Below are positions 11,714 to 22,380 of a stretch of DNA of 64,000 nt, piece by piece. This stretch comes from Atriophallophorus winterbourni. Its lineage: Eukaryota > Platyhelminthes > Trematoda > Plagiorchiida > Microphallidae. Position 1 is the first letter of the stretch. Every line of letters begins with the position of its first letter. The notes under the pieces were generated by a model, which was not told the origin of the DNA, ran no database searches, and was given only the letters and a program-made list of their open reading frames with translations. Location: assembly GCA_013407085.1 (NCBI GenBank), contig JACCGJ010013630.1, positions 1 to 64,000 of the forward strand. The letters are read 5' to 3'. A program made the translations under genes and the position numbers.

Positions 11714-11913
11714 GTTATATGTTTATCATGTTTTCTTACAAACGGAAGTCGAAATATAACACCTACAGTTTAAACGAATTACGGGATGCCGAGATTTACC
11801 GTGAAAAGTTTGGCTTGAAAAATATGATTACAGCATTTGGTAATAAATTGAATCATGAATCAAGGTTATCAACCAAGACTAACAAGAAACACCGTGCAGT
11901 TAACAAATTGTAG
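11714..11913 (+). CDS. Candidate terminal exon (g), unrecognised gene
   Basis: The acceptor TGTTTTCAAG ends at 11713 and opens a phase-1 frame that runs 66 codons to TAG at 11911-11913. Phase 1 is what the donor at 8731 requires. The peptide is basic and hydrophilic (many Lys, Arg, Asn) with a likely helix around Leu-Asn-Glu-Leu-Arg-Asp-Ala-Glu-Ile-Tyr-Arg-Glu and a Lys/Arg-rich C-terminus. No family recognised. The frame also extends upstream without a stop to 11641, so it could be an isolated open frame; the splice-phase match is the reason to prefer an exon. Confidence 0.38.
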
Positions 11914-12005
11914 TTCGTGGAGATTATTTTTTATTGTGTGTACACATTTTAAACTTGGTACGATAACCCATTCTATTAAGAAACATGCGTACATAAATGA
12001 ACGAG

Positions 12006-12080
12006 AACGGTGAGATTCGAACTGCGAATCTCATTTTGAAATGTGCATGTCTCAAACAGCACGATCACCATTACACCACA
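12006..12080 (-). repeat. tRNA-like relic, possible SINE head
   Basis: On the - strand a near-perfect pol III A-box (TGGTGTAATGG) is followed about 45 nt later by a B-box-like GTTCGAATC inside a 7-bp hairpin (GAGATTC ... GAATCTC). The spacing suits a tRNA, but I cannot build an acceptor stem or an anticodon arm, so a tRNA-derived SINE head or tRNA pseudogene is more likely than a working tRNA. Confidence 0.4.
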
Positions 12081-12624
12081 ATTTCATTGCTAAGGTATTT
12101 TGATTAGGAATACAGTATCTCAAGTCCCCAAATATATATGAATATACTACGTTCAATTTAAAAAATGTACACAGTTGATGTTCCAAGATGCATCAGAATT
12201 ATAATTATCATTGAAAGCATTTCCATTTTCGCTTAAGTTATCGTGAACTGAAAGCACGAGAAGTAAGTGTCAAATCAGAAGAGCTGAAATAATTCGAAAT
12301 AGGTTTAGAACTCATGAACATCGGATCATTTTTCCGAATCTCCAGAGAATATGGCGTTTGGCTTATGAAAATAGCACGTACATCGATCTACCATCAATTC
12401 GGCGGCGTTGTATGGCAGAAATCTCGTAAATATTGTTCAGTTTATGGTACTGATGAGTAGTTATTGGAATGTAAACCAAATGAATGAATTATGATTTGTT
12501 TTCCTGACACGAATTTCTACTAAGCAAAATGAAATTAACCGCGAAACTGTCAAGAGAAAAGATTTTCAACGACTAGGTATGAGAAAATTGCATCGGAGGT
12601 CTTGAATTGCCAGTCACATCATAA

Positions 12625-12760
12625 AATTTGATAGCTCACTGAACCTAATCTTTCTGTCTCCACCTGAAGACGGCAAACAGCCAGAAACCTGTAGTGGAGT
12701 GTAATTTTGGGGAATGTGAGCAACACATTACTTTGATATCTCTGTATTTGGTCTACCAGG
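12625..12760 (+). repeat. R1 repeat copy
   Basis: It contains 'gctcactgaacctaatctt', 'tctgtctccacctgaagacg', 'gcaaacagccagaaacc' and 'tagtggagtgtaattt', followed by 'gtgagcaacaca', in R1 order. Confidence 0.7.
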
Positions 12761-15759
12761 AACCATAAAATCCTGAAAAGTTTCGGTGAAGGTAGACGAA
12801 AATTCATCACGCATGATTTACAATATCAAGGTTTCGGGGTTTATTTCATTTCTCGTGATCAAAATATAAATTACGCTAAACATGAAAATATTACATAATT
12901 GTTCGTTACCCCGATCGAAGGACACACCATTCTCCCACATGAAGGAATATTAGGTTAAATACAGAAAAGGTATATCCAAGATATTTCCTATCATTCATAT
13001 TTCTAGCAATATCACTCTCAGCTTTCATTCGTTGTGTTCACTTAATTCAAGCAACCGCATTGATTCGATGCATCTGCAATGATAATTTTTTGTTAGATGT
13101 TTTAGAGAACATGGTTTTAAGTTTTTTTACTTTCATATAAGTTTAAAGAATTATGCCAGGTTGTAAAGTTACGTTGTGCAATTGAGTTGCATTCGACTCG
13201 GTTTTTAACACTATTGGGCTGTAAATATTTTCGGCATTATAGTCGAAAGGAACATCCGCGAAATAATTGAACATTAAAATCGAACGGTCTCGGATAATGC
13301 AAAAATTCATTACGATGTTCTTGGATTTGGTGGTAGGCTATCATCAGAAGTAACATCTACATCCCAGATTATATGCGATCGTTCCTGCCTTATTAGCTTG
13401 CTTAAATTGTCCGCAAACAGGGGCATTCATATTTAATTTGAAGTGTACGATCTGACGCTATTTTAGTATTTGCCTCAGAAGCGGTTGCTCAACAGACTGC
13501 TGGAATTAAATAGAAATCTACTCTAAGATAAAGATCAAGACTTATGTGTAGAGGGACGATATCATCAAGCAGAGTTTGCTACTATTATAGTAAGGAATGG
13601 CTCTCGAACGTTACATCTAACATGCTGCTTTGCTTTGTTAGATGCTGATAGGAAATATGAAGCTTTACGTTTGGGATATCATTTGCGAGATCATAATTCT
13701 TGGTGTTCTACTAAAATAAATCTGAGATGCTACCAGGCAGATCGTTTCGTCCAGGCTACTTACAGACCTTTTATATAGTTGATATGTAATACAAGCAAGT
13801 CTATACATGCTGAGCCTTTGCACAGACAGCGAGTAACTTAGCATAGGACAAAGCATCACCATAAACGAATGCAACGCATCCCCGGTCACGTTGTATATGT
13901 GTTTGACGTTAACTCAAACACGATAACAGTTCACCTTTTATAGAATTTGTTAGACGTCAGTATCACGGGTCACTATGTTGCTCGCGCACAATTTTTTTCT
14001 ATAAATGTATTATCTGAAAAGCTGGATGCCGACAACAAAGCAAATTTTACGTTAGTTGTACTAAAAGTTCTGTAAATCATTCAACTTGAAACATGTTTCC
14101 CCATCATACAAATATTCGTCTAACAACCTCGCTGAACAAATTGCTGATACATTCAAACAATTATTGATTTAACCTCAAATCGAAGAAGCGACTGAATTGA
14201 TACTCTGAGCTTTTTGTTTTAGATTTTGAACAGAACCGAATGATTGTACCATAACTAAGAGTTGACTGTTCGAAGCACTAATGAGATTAACCCTGCTTTC
14301 AAACGGAATTCATCACGCCCTTAAAATATGAACCATAATTTTCACATTTAACACAAGAGAAATGTTATTACCGTTTAACATATCTGAAGAGAGGGCTACC
14401 GCTCGAACACAATAAGCGGATAAGTTTGTATAATTATTTTACAACGAATAAATCAAATCTCTCAAATTCAATTCTTTTGTGGATGCAACATGAAAATATA
14501 GACAGTCTTTGACGAAATAATCCCAAACAATGTAGTTCCGTTTGATGAGCTTTCTTGAAAGTATTCAAAATTTAGTATTTCAATCAGTGTATCAATTTAT
14601 CGTTCCCTACTCATTGTCGACATGATTTTCTTTGAATCCGCAATAATGCAAGCAGATGGCCGTTTTAATATGTTTAGCTAACATGCTAGGCTGATAAGAA
14701 CAAGCACAATAGAATGAGCGATGTTTCATGAAATAGCTCAAAATTTGAAGAAAATTATCAGTTGAAGGATATTAGAGTTGTCGTGTGATGCAATCTAAAT
14801 TGAATTGATGATCAACAAAGTTAGTTATTTGAACTTAGATTGCTATCAATCTATGCTATTCGTATTACTTTTTTCTCTTGAGGCATGAAGCTGCCAGTAT
14901 TTTAGATGTTCTTGCATATTTCTTTGACAACTTTATGCATCATTAGTTTATTTTCCTGAAATTTTTTCAAAAAATTGTTCTCTTAACAAGGATGACATTA
15001 CCCAGTGGGCTGCAGCTCAGATTTTATCTTTGATCGACTATGATTGTTTCTGTATTTTCCACATTAAATCAACCAGTGTTCATGGCAGATCATGTGCCGA
15101 TCCTTATTTAAACATCCAATTTTATTAGTTAAATCAGATATGTTGTAGAAGAACATGGAGTAGTAAATTTAAATTCTGATTCATCGTAATTCATATTTTA
15201 ATCAAATTAGTTTGTAGGAGCATTCAGATATGTAAGATGGTGAGAAATGTGTTGAGGTTGAGTGAATAAATGCCTGCGTGCAACGGAATGATTTATGTTT
15301 ATTCCTAAACTGTGGTTAACACAATATTATTTTACATAAAATTTTCTATAACGGAGTGGATGGAGGGTGTAGTGTCATTGATGTTTACCCCTTTTGGCTA
15401 TTTTGGACTCTATTTCCTGTATTATCTTCCATCTGCAATACTCAAGTTTTTGTTTGACTAATGTACCAAGGTCATATAATATACTTTGAATTTACCGTGC
15501 TTCATCTTCTCCTTGCGTGGTGTTACTTTCGTTTGCGGGATTATACATCTGTACGGATAATAGTAAGGTAAGGAATTTTTCAGCAGCTCCATCTCCTTTA
15601 TCAGAGCTGAAGCCAATCTTCTTTTTAATAGGAGGAATATTAAGTAGAATAAATTCGTTTGTGTGTGGTGAGCTGCATCTAATAACATTCTTTGGTTTCA
15701 CAGTATTTTATCATTACAGCAGGTGAGCCGTTGATTTATTCTTACTGCATGCTACATTT
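12761..15759. other. AT-rich non-coding stretch, about 3 kb
   Basis: No supported gene, RNA or recognisable element on either strand. Open frames are short and AT-driven. Around 13140-13920 composition is a little more balanced and may hide an old decayed retroelement, but I could not align any conserved block. Confidence 0.4.
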
Positions 15760-15975
15760 ATCCACTGTTTCAAGGCTCACTGAACCTAATATCACTGTCT
15801 CCACCCGATGGCGGCAAACATCCAGAAACCGGTAGTGGAGTGAAATTTCGGGGGATGTGAGCAACACATAACTTTGGTCATCCATAAGCGCCTTGAGTGC
15901 TTGACCACGAATCACTATGTGATTCTGTGTTTGAACATCGTGGTTCGTTGTACGAACGGTATGCAACAGAGGCAT
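15760..15975 (+). repeat. R1 repeat copy, nearly full unit
   Basis: This is one of the longest R1 copies. It runs from 'ccactgtttcaaggctcac' through 'gcggcaaacatccagaaac' and 'ggtagtggagtg', a 'cgccttgagtgcttgacc' block, a 'tgtttgaacatcgtggttcg' block and 'gcattcaagtataacc'. It abuts the left end of nested element C. Confidence 0.75.
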
Positions 15976-16004
15976 TCAAGTATAACCTTGTTGAATCAAT
16001 AATA

Positions 16005-16140
16005 ATGTTAGTCATATTCTCATTGTAATACTTATATACATCAATATATACGGCGTAATTCGAATACTGAGTGTAGTTTATTCTCACTTGGGTTAGTAGT
16101 TTCATTCAATTCAATTCAATACAATTCTTTGCAATTGGCA
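16005..16140 (+). repeat. LTR-like end/leader of element C
   Basis: This shares ordered blocks with 34222-34370: 'tcatattctcattgt', 'acttatatacatcaatatat', 'actgagtgtg/agtt' and 'tagtttcattcaattcaat'. It lies immediately 5' of the element C gag start, where an LTR and leader should be. Confidence 0.5.
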
Positions 16141-16152
16141 TCGCGATCTGCT

Positions 16153-16319
16153 ATGTCGTTTCCACAAAATTTCGGATCTCTCAATATTCATGGAAACCCC
16201 AGAGAAATCGAAGATTATCTGGAACGTTTTGAACTTTGTTGACTTACCAAGGGTAAAATGCCTGATTTAATTATTACTTCGCATTTTCTTACTTCAACAA
16301 GAGAAGATGCTTATGCTCT
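16153..16319 (+). pseudogene. Element C gag, N-terminal piece
   Basis: The frame from ATG at 16153 reads as a Ty3/gypsy capsid start: Phe-Gly-x-Leu, then an Ile-Glu-Asp-Tyr-Leu-Glu-Arg-Phe-Glu block. It contains a premature TGA in the Glu-Leu-Cys region and is cut at 16319 by element A. The rest continues at 28274. Confidence 0.6.
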
Positions 16320-16780
16320 TGTAGGAATTATTCCCAATTGATATAATTCCTTAATACTTCCAAAAGTAAGTTTATTTTCATAAACGTTTCCCATCATGAT
16401 GCCGTGTGTCGTTTTGTTTAAATCAACTGAACACACACTTGCGCTTCCTTCAGCGTGAACGTCTGATAACTTGCCTGGTGCCGAACCACTAAATAATTGT
16501 TTCAGATTACTGACCTAGAATATTTCTTCTCTTTTCGGTAATTCACTGCTTGTTCCATCTACGACAAGCAATTATCCCGCTGAAGAAATAACACGGGTCA
16601 AATTCATTGCTAGCAATAATCCGAGTGGACCACACAAGGATTTCGTAAGTCTGTTGCTGACACAGCGTATTCTTCTCTTGCATAAATATAATATATATTT
16701 ATACATAATTTCATACGCCTATAATAATCCACAACACTTATAACAATTCTAATAACGTAACGCTCGGCTTATCCGCTACA
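16320..16780 (+). repeat. Element A 5' LTR (461 bp)
   Basis: A direct repeat of 27813-28273 with identical length and termini (TGTAGG...GCTACA). It includes an AT-rich run near the 3' third ('ataatatatatttatacata') that could serve as TATA. Confidence 0.92.
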
Positions 16781-16783
16781 AAC

Positions 16784-16794
16784 TGGTGAGCCCG
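16784..16794 (+). promoter_or_regulatory. Primer binding site, Trp-tRNA type
   Basis: The sequence TGGTGAGCCCG lies 3 nt after the 5' LTR and resembles the tRNA-Trp 3' end complement (TGGTGACCCCG) used by CsRn1-clade elements. The same motif occurs in element E on the - strand near 45927 and 45967. Confidence 0.6.
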
Positions 16795-16828
16795 TTTTCA
16801 AATTTTTTCCCTTCATTTTATATTCATT

Positions 16829-17304
16829 ATGTCGGTCGGTGACGAAGCCGCCATTAACTTTAACGTCAGATTGCCCCCTTTCGGGATGTCAAACCCGAGA
16901 ATGTGGTTTGTTTTGGTCGAAGCTCAGTTCGAGAGCTATGGCATCAAATCACAAGACATGAAGTTCGCTAAGGTCACCGCCAACCTTCCTACGGAGGTTG
17001 CATCCGAAGTGATCGACGTCTTGGATCCAAAACCGTTAGATCATCCCTACAACAAACTGAAGGCTGCCATTCTACAACGCTTCGGCACGTCCAACGCAAC
17101 TCGCATGCAACAACTTCTCCAGATAACGGAATTGGGCGATCGAAAACCTCCGCAACTGTTGCGGCATATGCGCACGCTCGCAGGCGGCAACAATGTCAGT
17201 GACGATGTGCTAATGCACTTTTGGATCAAGTGCCTGCCTGCTCACACGAGGTCTTTCGTAGCCATAAAAGAAAGCGAAGCATCGTTGGAGAAATTGGCAC
17301 TCGC
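16829..17304 (+). pseudogene. Element A gag, N-terminal part (capsid)
   Basis: The frame starts at ATG 16829, shortly after the primer site. It encodes a CsRn1-type capsid: an acidic start, a Pro-Arg-Met-Trp-Phe block with helices following, and a Leu-Leu-Arg-His-Met-Arg-Thr-Leu-Ala block towards its end. The frame is cut at 17304 by the 5' LTR of element B. The displaced remainder begins at 20872 in the matching frame once the duplicated CTCGC is discounted. No stop occurs before the break, so this gag was probably intact when B inserted. Confidence 0.85.
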
Positions 17305-17880
17305 TGTAAGGTTCAAAGTAGCTTGAAATTCTTCCTTTCCCTTCAACATTCCTTTTATTTTGAACTTGGTTACAAAAATTGAATTTTGTAAAATAGATTT
17401 TGCTTGTGTTTTATTTTCCTACAGTATTTTGATATAAAACATTTCTTTTTGTAATTATTTTATTGGAAATCTTCTGTTCACATATTTGGTGAAGCTTTTG
17501 TTTTAATTCATTGTTGAAGCCATTGTCGGTCATTGTTGTTGAATTTGATTGCCATTTTGGGCACTTGTATTTGGCTTGTATTTTGACACCACTTTTGGGT
17601 GTCTTGTCTTTGATAGACATTTTGGACGGCAATTTTGGTAACTCCTTTCATTCTATTTATATCTCAGGTCGTCATTGAACTTGTTTGCATTGATATAATT
17701 GATTCTGGAGTATTTTGACTCCACTGTTTGCTGTACGTTCCTATACAGTTGAGGTTTGTATAATTATTGTTGTTGTAATTGTTGCTAATTACAGTACCGT
17801 ATAACATCCGAATTGTGGTTTTGAATTTGTCGAACTAAGAAACGGGTGGAATACGCGTTACTCACGTCACAGACGTTACA
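17305..17880 (+). repeat. Element B 5' LTR (576 bp)
   Basis: A direct repeat of 20291-20866. Both copies carry an identical 73-codon antisense open frame (17411-17632 here), discussed in the findings. Confidence 0.92.
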
Positions 17881-18007
17881 GTACTCAACTTGGGGTTTGA
17901 TTCTTCTCGAACTTGGCGAGAAGTGCAGTTGAAGATTCGCGAATCGATCCAGTTTACAATATTGGTGACGTCCCTTTTTTGTTTCTTTTTTATCCCTTTG
18001 AATCCTT

Positions 18008-18565
18008 TTGTATAAAATGCCTAAAGTTGCTTCTAAGGTAGCATTGACTGAGTGCGATAAGCCAGAGGGCATAGATACAGCTTCCCAATGCGCATTGGAT
18101 TTAGAGCAGCAGCTATCCGTAGCTAGATCCACGATAGAGCGCTTGGAACGGGAAAAGAGAGAACTAGAGGAGAACAATTTGATAGCTGGAAAGGGCAGCA
18201 GGCCAGAACGAAGCGGGACGACAACAACCGAATTGCAGCCCTCAATGAATATCAGCCTCGGACTACCCAAAGTTGAATTATCATACTTTGATGGTAATCC
18301 AATTGACTATTGGAAATTTATGAGGCAATTTGAATGCTACATTGAATCGCGGCTCACGGAACCGGCACAAAGATTATTATATCTGATGTTTTATTGCCGT
18401 GATAAGGCTCGTAAAGCTATTGATGCCTGCGTCATGCTGCAACCCACTGAGGGTTATATGAGAGCAAAAACCATACTGCGAGATTTGTTCGGTTTACCGC
18501 ATGTCATTGCTCGGTCTACACTGGATGAATTGTTCGGAGAAGCCAGAACGCTTCAGAGAAGGTAG
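18008..18565 (+). pseudogene. Element B gag, N-terminal part (BEL/Pao)
   Basis: The 185-codon frame starts about 130 bp after the 5' LTR. Residues about 25-60 form a likely coiled coil (heptad-like Leu/Glu/Arg, ending in Glu-Glu-Asn). After residue 80 comes the BEL/Pao Gag hallmark: Leu-Pro-Lys-Val-Glu-Leu followed by Phe-x-Gly-x-Pro and Trp-x-Phe, then a Tyr-Leu helix. A frameshift near 18550 puts the continuation (Val-Asp-Gly-Leu-Ser-Glu-Leu...) in another frame, leading into the 18580-20085 reading frame. Function when intact: capsid protein. Confidence 0.8.
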
Positions 18566-18579
18566 ATGGTTTATCTGAA

Positions 18580-20085
18580 TTGGCAATAAAGATGGAAAAT
18601 TGCCATATTATGCTGACACAAATGGAGTGCGAGGCCGACTTGAATTCGGTCAACACTTTGGAAGGTGTTGTAAGGTGCTTACCTGTAGCCTTACAGCAGC
18701 AGTGGGCCGATGCTGCCGACGCGATTACGGCTGACGGTTCGGAGGTAAACTTTGAACGACTTTCCGAGTTTGTTTCTCGTAAGGCAAGAGTTGGTAGAAG
18801 TCGATTTGGTCAGCTTTGTCGCCCTGACACGAAGCAGAATTCAGCAGTCCATGCTTCAAATGTTTGCGATCGAAGGAATGTCAATGCTTCACTTGTTGGC
18901 AGATCCATAAACAGCTTCGAATGCTGTAATTGCAAGGGACCGCACAAATTACATCAGTGCATCGAATTTAGGAATCTCGACGTAAAGAGTCGTTGGGATC
19001 TAGCCAAACGGGTATCGGCTTGTTTCCTATGCCTCCGGCAGTTCCATAGGTCTGCCAATTGTATGAGTGGATCTCGATGCACTGCAGAAAATTGTGGCGG
19101 TCGGCACCACACGCTCCTGCATAACGATCAACCGGTAAGAAATCCGCCGGCAAACATCAATTGCAGTCACGCGGCATTAAGTGCCGGGGTATGTTTAGGA
19201 TCCGTGCCTGTCAAGATCGAAACGTCGTCCGGACTTATTGACGCAGTAGCGCTCCTGGATGGTGGTTCAGATGCCACCTTAATTCTTGATGAATTCGTTA
19301 AAAAATACAATATGCCGAAGTGCCCTGCTCAGGTGTCGCTTACAACTTTGGGCCATCAACGGGTAATGAACTGCTCCCGTCTGAACTTAAATATTCTTTC
19401 TGCAGATGGTGGAGAAGTCATTCAGGTTTCGAATGCTTACACCGTAGAAACCTTGCCGCATGTGTCCCAATCGTCAACTAGCGCTCTGCGTGAACGTTAT
19501 GATTATTTAAAGGGCGTTGAATTATTTAACGTTCATGATCAGCCGGTGACAGTGCTGATTGGTTGCGACGTTCCTGAAGCACACTGGGCGTTAGAACAGC
19601 GGCTCGGTGGAAAAGGCCGTCCGTTCGCAACGAAGACATTGCTGGGTTGGATATTGCAGGGGCCTGCGTATAAAACGTCTGAGGATATTGACCGTTGTGT
19701 TGTCGGTTGTGATCAGGAAGATGAGTTACCTGACACTGAATTAGCTCAGTCGGATTTTGTGACTGAATTTCCCGACACTAATTCGGATCAGATGGAGACT
19801 AAGCCTGGTTCACCTGACACCAAATCAGCCAAAACGAATAGTAGGCCTGGTTCACATGACAGTGAATCAGCCGGAGTGGGGGCGACAGATGGTCTGCGTG
19901 ACTATTCATATGAGTGGCGCAAGACGTTCGGTTGTGTACCCGATAAGCCATTTGTGTTTCGGACACCGGATACACATATTTCAATTTGCAGATTAGAGTT
20001 GTTTAGATGGCGCAAGATGTCGCTATTTGAGAATGAAATACACAAGGCTCGTTCGGCTGGGAATGCGCGCGTGAGCTTTTTGTAA
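18580..20085 (+). pseudogene. Element B gag C-terminus, zinc knuckles and protease
   Basis: About 500 codons continue the BEL/Pao polyprotein after the frameshift. In order: the rest of Gag; Cys/His knuckles starting Cys-Cys-Asn-Cys-x-Gly-Pro-His-Lys-Leu-x-x-Cys and a second Cys-Phe-Leu-Cys-Leu-x-x-x-His cluster (residues about 115-170); then a DUF1758-type retropepsin whose active-site region reads Ala-Leu-Leu-Asp-Gly-Gly-Ser-Asp, with Gly where Ser or Thr is usual. A repeated Ser/Asp/Pro/Thr-rich segment follows (residues about 385-445). The frame ends without any RT, so the element is deleted after protease. Confidence 0.85.
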
Positions 20086-20290
20086 GAAACAGTGGCAGAA
20101 CCGGAGGACGTGGTGGGTCTTAGTCTGGCAAACTATTTCCCTATAAAAAGCCACATGTTTCCAATGATGGCAATGCGACGTGGCGTGTGTGACTCGCCAC
20201 TAAATAAAGTCATTTGCTGCACGGAATTCGTTAGGGTATTCTTCGAACAATCGTTGTACAGTTAAGCCCTAGAAAGAATTTGGTCGGAGG

Positions 20291-20866
20291 TGTAAGGTTC
20301 AAAGTAGTTTGAAATTCTTTCTTTCCCTTCAACATTCCTTTTATTTTGAACTTGGTTACAAAACTTGAATTTTGTGAAATAGATTTTGCTTGTGTTTTAT
20401 TTTCCTACAGTATTTTGATATAAAACATTTCTTTTTGTAATTATTTTATTGGAAATCTTCTGTTCACATATTTGGTGAAGCTTTTGTTTTAATTCATTGT
20501 TGAAGCCATTGTCGGTCATTGTTGTTGAATTTGATTGCCATTTTGGGCACTTGTATTTGGCTTGTATTTTGACACCACTTTTGGGTGTCTTGTCTTTGAT
20601 AGACATTTTGGACGGCAATTTCGGTAACTCCTTTTATTCTATTTATATCTCAGGTCGTCATTGAACTTGTTTGCATTGATATAATTGATTCTGGAGTATT
20701 TTGACTCCACTGTTTGCTGTACGTTCCTATACAGTTGAGGTTTGTATAATTATTGTTGTTGTAATTGTTGTTAATTACAGTACCGTATAACATCCGAATT
20801 GTGGTTTTGAATTTGTCGAACTAAGAAACGGGTGGAATACGCGTTACTCACGTCACAGACGTTACA
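20291..20866 (+). repeat. Element B 3' LTR (576 bp)
   Basis: A direct repeat of 17305-17880 with the same termini. It is followed at once by the duplicated target CTCGC and then element A gag. Confidence 0.92.
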
Positions 20867-20871
20867 CTCGC

Positions 20872-21196
20872 CGCCGACAAGGTACATGAGTGCCAAACAA
20901 GCAATGCCCAAGTACATGTGGTGACCGAAGACACGCCACAAGCCCCAACGGACCAACGTTTCGCTCGAATCGAGGACGCAATCGAACGTCTTACACAGTC
21001 AATACAGACGACGTATCAACAGCGTAAACCTCAACAGCAAAAACGTCGTCCCCCAAACAACCGCGCAAACGCTTCGTGCCAGGCTGCCAACACAGGTTTT
21101 TGCAAGTACCATAAACAGTTCGGTGCTGACGCCAGGCACTGTGTGCAGCCCTGTTCCTTCCCCAACGTCAGTCACGCTAAGGCGGGAAAAGAGTAG
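20872..21196 (+). pseudogene. Element A gag, C-terminal part with C-H-C-C motif
   Basis: This resumes the gag frame after element B. A basic, Gln/Arg/Lys-rich linker leads to the CsRn1-clade motif Cys-Lys-Tyr-His-x-x-Phe-Gly-x-x-Ala-x-x-Cys-x-x-Pro-Cys, which replaces the usual CCHC nucleocapsid knuckle. It ends with Lys-Ala-Gly-Lys-Glu and TAG at 21194-21196. The role when intact is RNA binding and packaging. The motif is the strongest clade marker in the window. Confidence 0.85.
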
Positions 21197-21213
21197 GCCA
21201 GCCAGTAATCGCG

Positions 21214-21402
21214 ATGGCTGCAGCTGGCCACACCGTAAGTCGCCTATTCTATATTGATGATTCCCCACTAGGTCCACGTTTCCTAATCGACACAGGAGAG
21301 GAAGTGAGTGTCATTCCACCTCATAGTGCAAGCACCCGCATGGACCTAACTGGCGTCAATCTACAAGCGGCTAACGGCACACGCATCAAAACGTATGGCT
21401 AG
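21214..21402 (+). pseudogene. Element A protease (retropepsin)
   Basis: The active site reads Phe-Leu-Ile-Asp-Thr-Gly-Glu-Glu-Val-Ser-Val-Ile-Pro (around residues 23-35), followed by the flap-side segment Leu-Gln-Ala-Ala-Asn-Gly-Thr-x-Ile. An in-frame TAG at 21400-21402 separates it from the RT frame at 21427, which is in the same register, so one nonsense change splits the polyprotein. When intact it would process Gag-Pol. Confidence 0.82.
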
Positions 21403-21426
21403 CGTCTCCTTCTGCCAAATCTCGGA

Positions 21427-22380
21427 TTGGGCAGAAATCTTCCATGGATATTTATCGTCGCCGACGTTCGTCAGCCGATCATCGGAGCCGACCTTTTAAC
21501 AGTGTTCGGGCTAATAGTCGACGTTCAGCGCAAACAACTGTTTTACAACAAATTTGCAGTACGCGTCACTGGAAAAGCGACACCGATCAATTCTATCGGA
21601 CTGAAACTCGCCCTACCAGACGACAAGTTTGCAATGCTGCTTCAAGACTACCCGGCTATCAGCCAGCCATCGCGCTGCACGCCAGACATCCAACACGGGA
21701 TTGCACACCACATCATCACGACCGGCCCGCCGACGAACGCAAGACCGCGACGATTGTCCCCTGACAATCTCACCGCTGCCAAAGCAGAGTTCGAGCAACT
21801 GCTACAACTTGGGATAATTAGACCCTCTAATAGCCCATGGTCATCGCCTCTACATATGGTTTTAAAAAAATCAGGCGACTGGAGATCATGTGGTGACTAC
21901 AGAGGCCTCAACAAGCTCAAAGTGCCTGATAGGTATCCCATACCTCACATCCAGGATTTCTCCCTGAGCGCCTGCGGCAAGAAGATTTTTTCCAAAATCG
22001 ACCTTGTGCGCGCCTATCATCAAATCCCAGTAGCAGACGTTGACGTTCCGAAGACTGCTGTCACTACACCTTTGGGTCTCTACGAATCCCTTCGCATGCC
22101 GTTCGGACTCAGAAACGCCTCTCAAACTTCCCAGCGCTTCATCGATCAAGTCATGCGAGGTCTATTATTCACCTTCACGTACATCGATGATATTCTTGTC
22201 GCTAGTGGAAGCCACGAGCAGCATATGGATCACTTCCGGCTGGTTTTTCAACGTCTTCAGGAATACAACGTCGTAATCAACCTGGCCAAATGCCAAATCG
22301 GCCGACCGACCCTAGAAATCCTTGGACACAATCGATTCTCGTGGAATCACTGCCATTCCGCAAAAAATCTCAGCGATTGA
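21427..22380 (+). pseudogene. Element A reverse transcriptase
   Basis: It begins with the end of protease (an Ile-Ile-Gly-Ala-Asp-Leu-Leu block). RT blocks follow in order: a Leu-Gly-Ile-Ile-Arg-Pro-Ser-x-Ser-Pro-Trp-Ser-Ser-Pro entry, Trp-Arg-x-Cys-Gly-Asp-Tyr-Arg-x-Leu-Asn, a Phe-Ser-Lys-Ile-Asp-Leu-x-x-Ala-Tyr-His-Gln-Ile palm strand, Pro-Phe-Gly-Leu-Arg-Asn-Ala, and the catalytic Tyr-Ile-Asp-Asp-Ile-Leu-Val. A frameshift near 22325 ends the good reading; the thumb continues in the overlapping frame from 22322. Catalytic aspartates are all present. Confidence 0.9.

Larger units (their letters stand above)
17305..20866 (+). mobile_element. Element B: BEL/Pao, internally deleted
   Basis: It is bounded by two 576-bp LTRs (17305-17880 and 20291-20866), both TGTAAGGTTC...GACGTTACA, and flanked by the 5-bp duplication CTCGC (17300-17304 and 20867-20871). 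Inside are a BEL/Pao Gag and a zinc-knuckle plus retropepsin region, then only about 200 bp before the 3' LTR. RT, RNase H and integrase are missing. By eye the LTRs differ at about seven positions, so insertion is recent relative to the other elements. It could only move with proteins supplied in trans. Confidence 0.9.
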
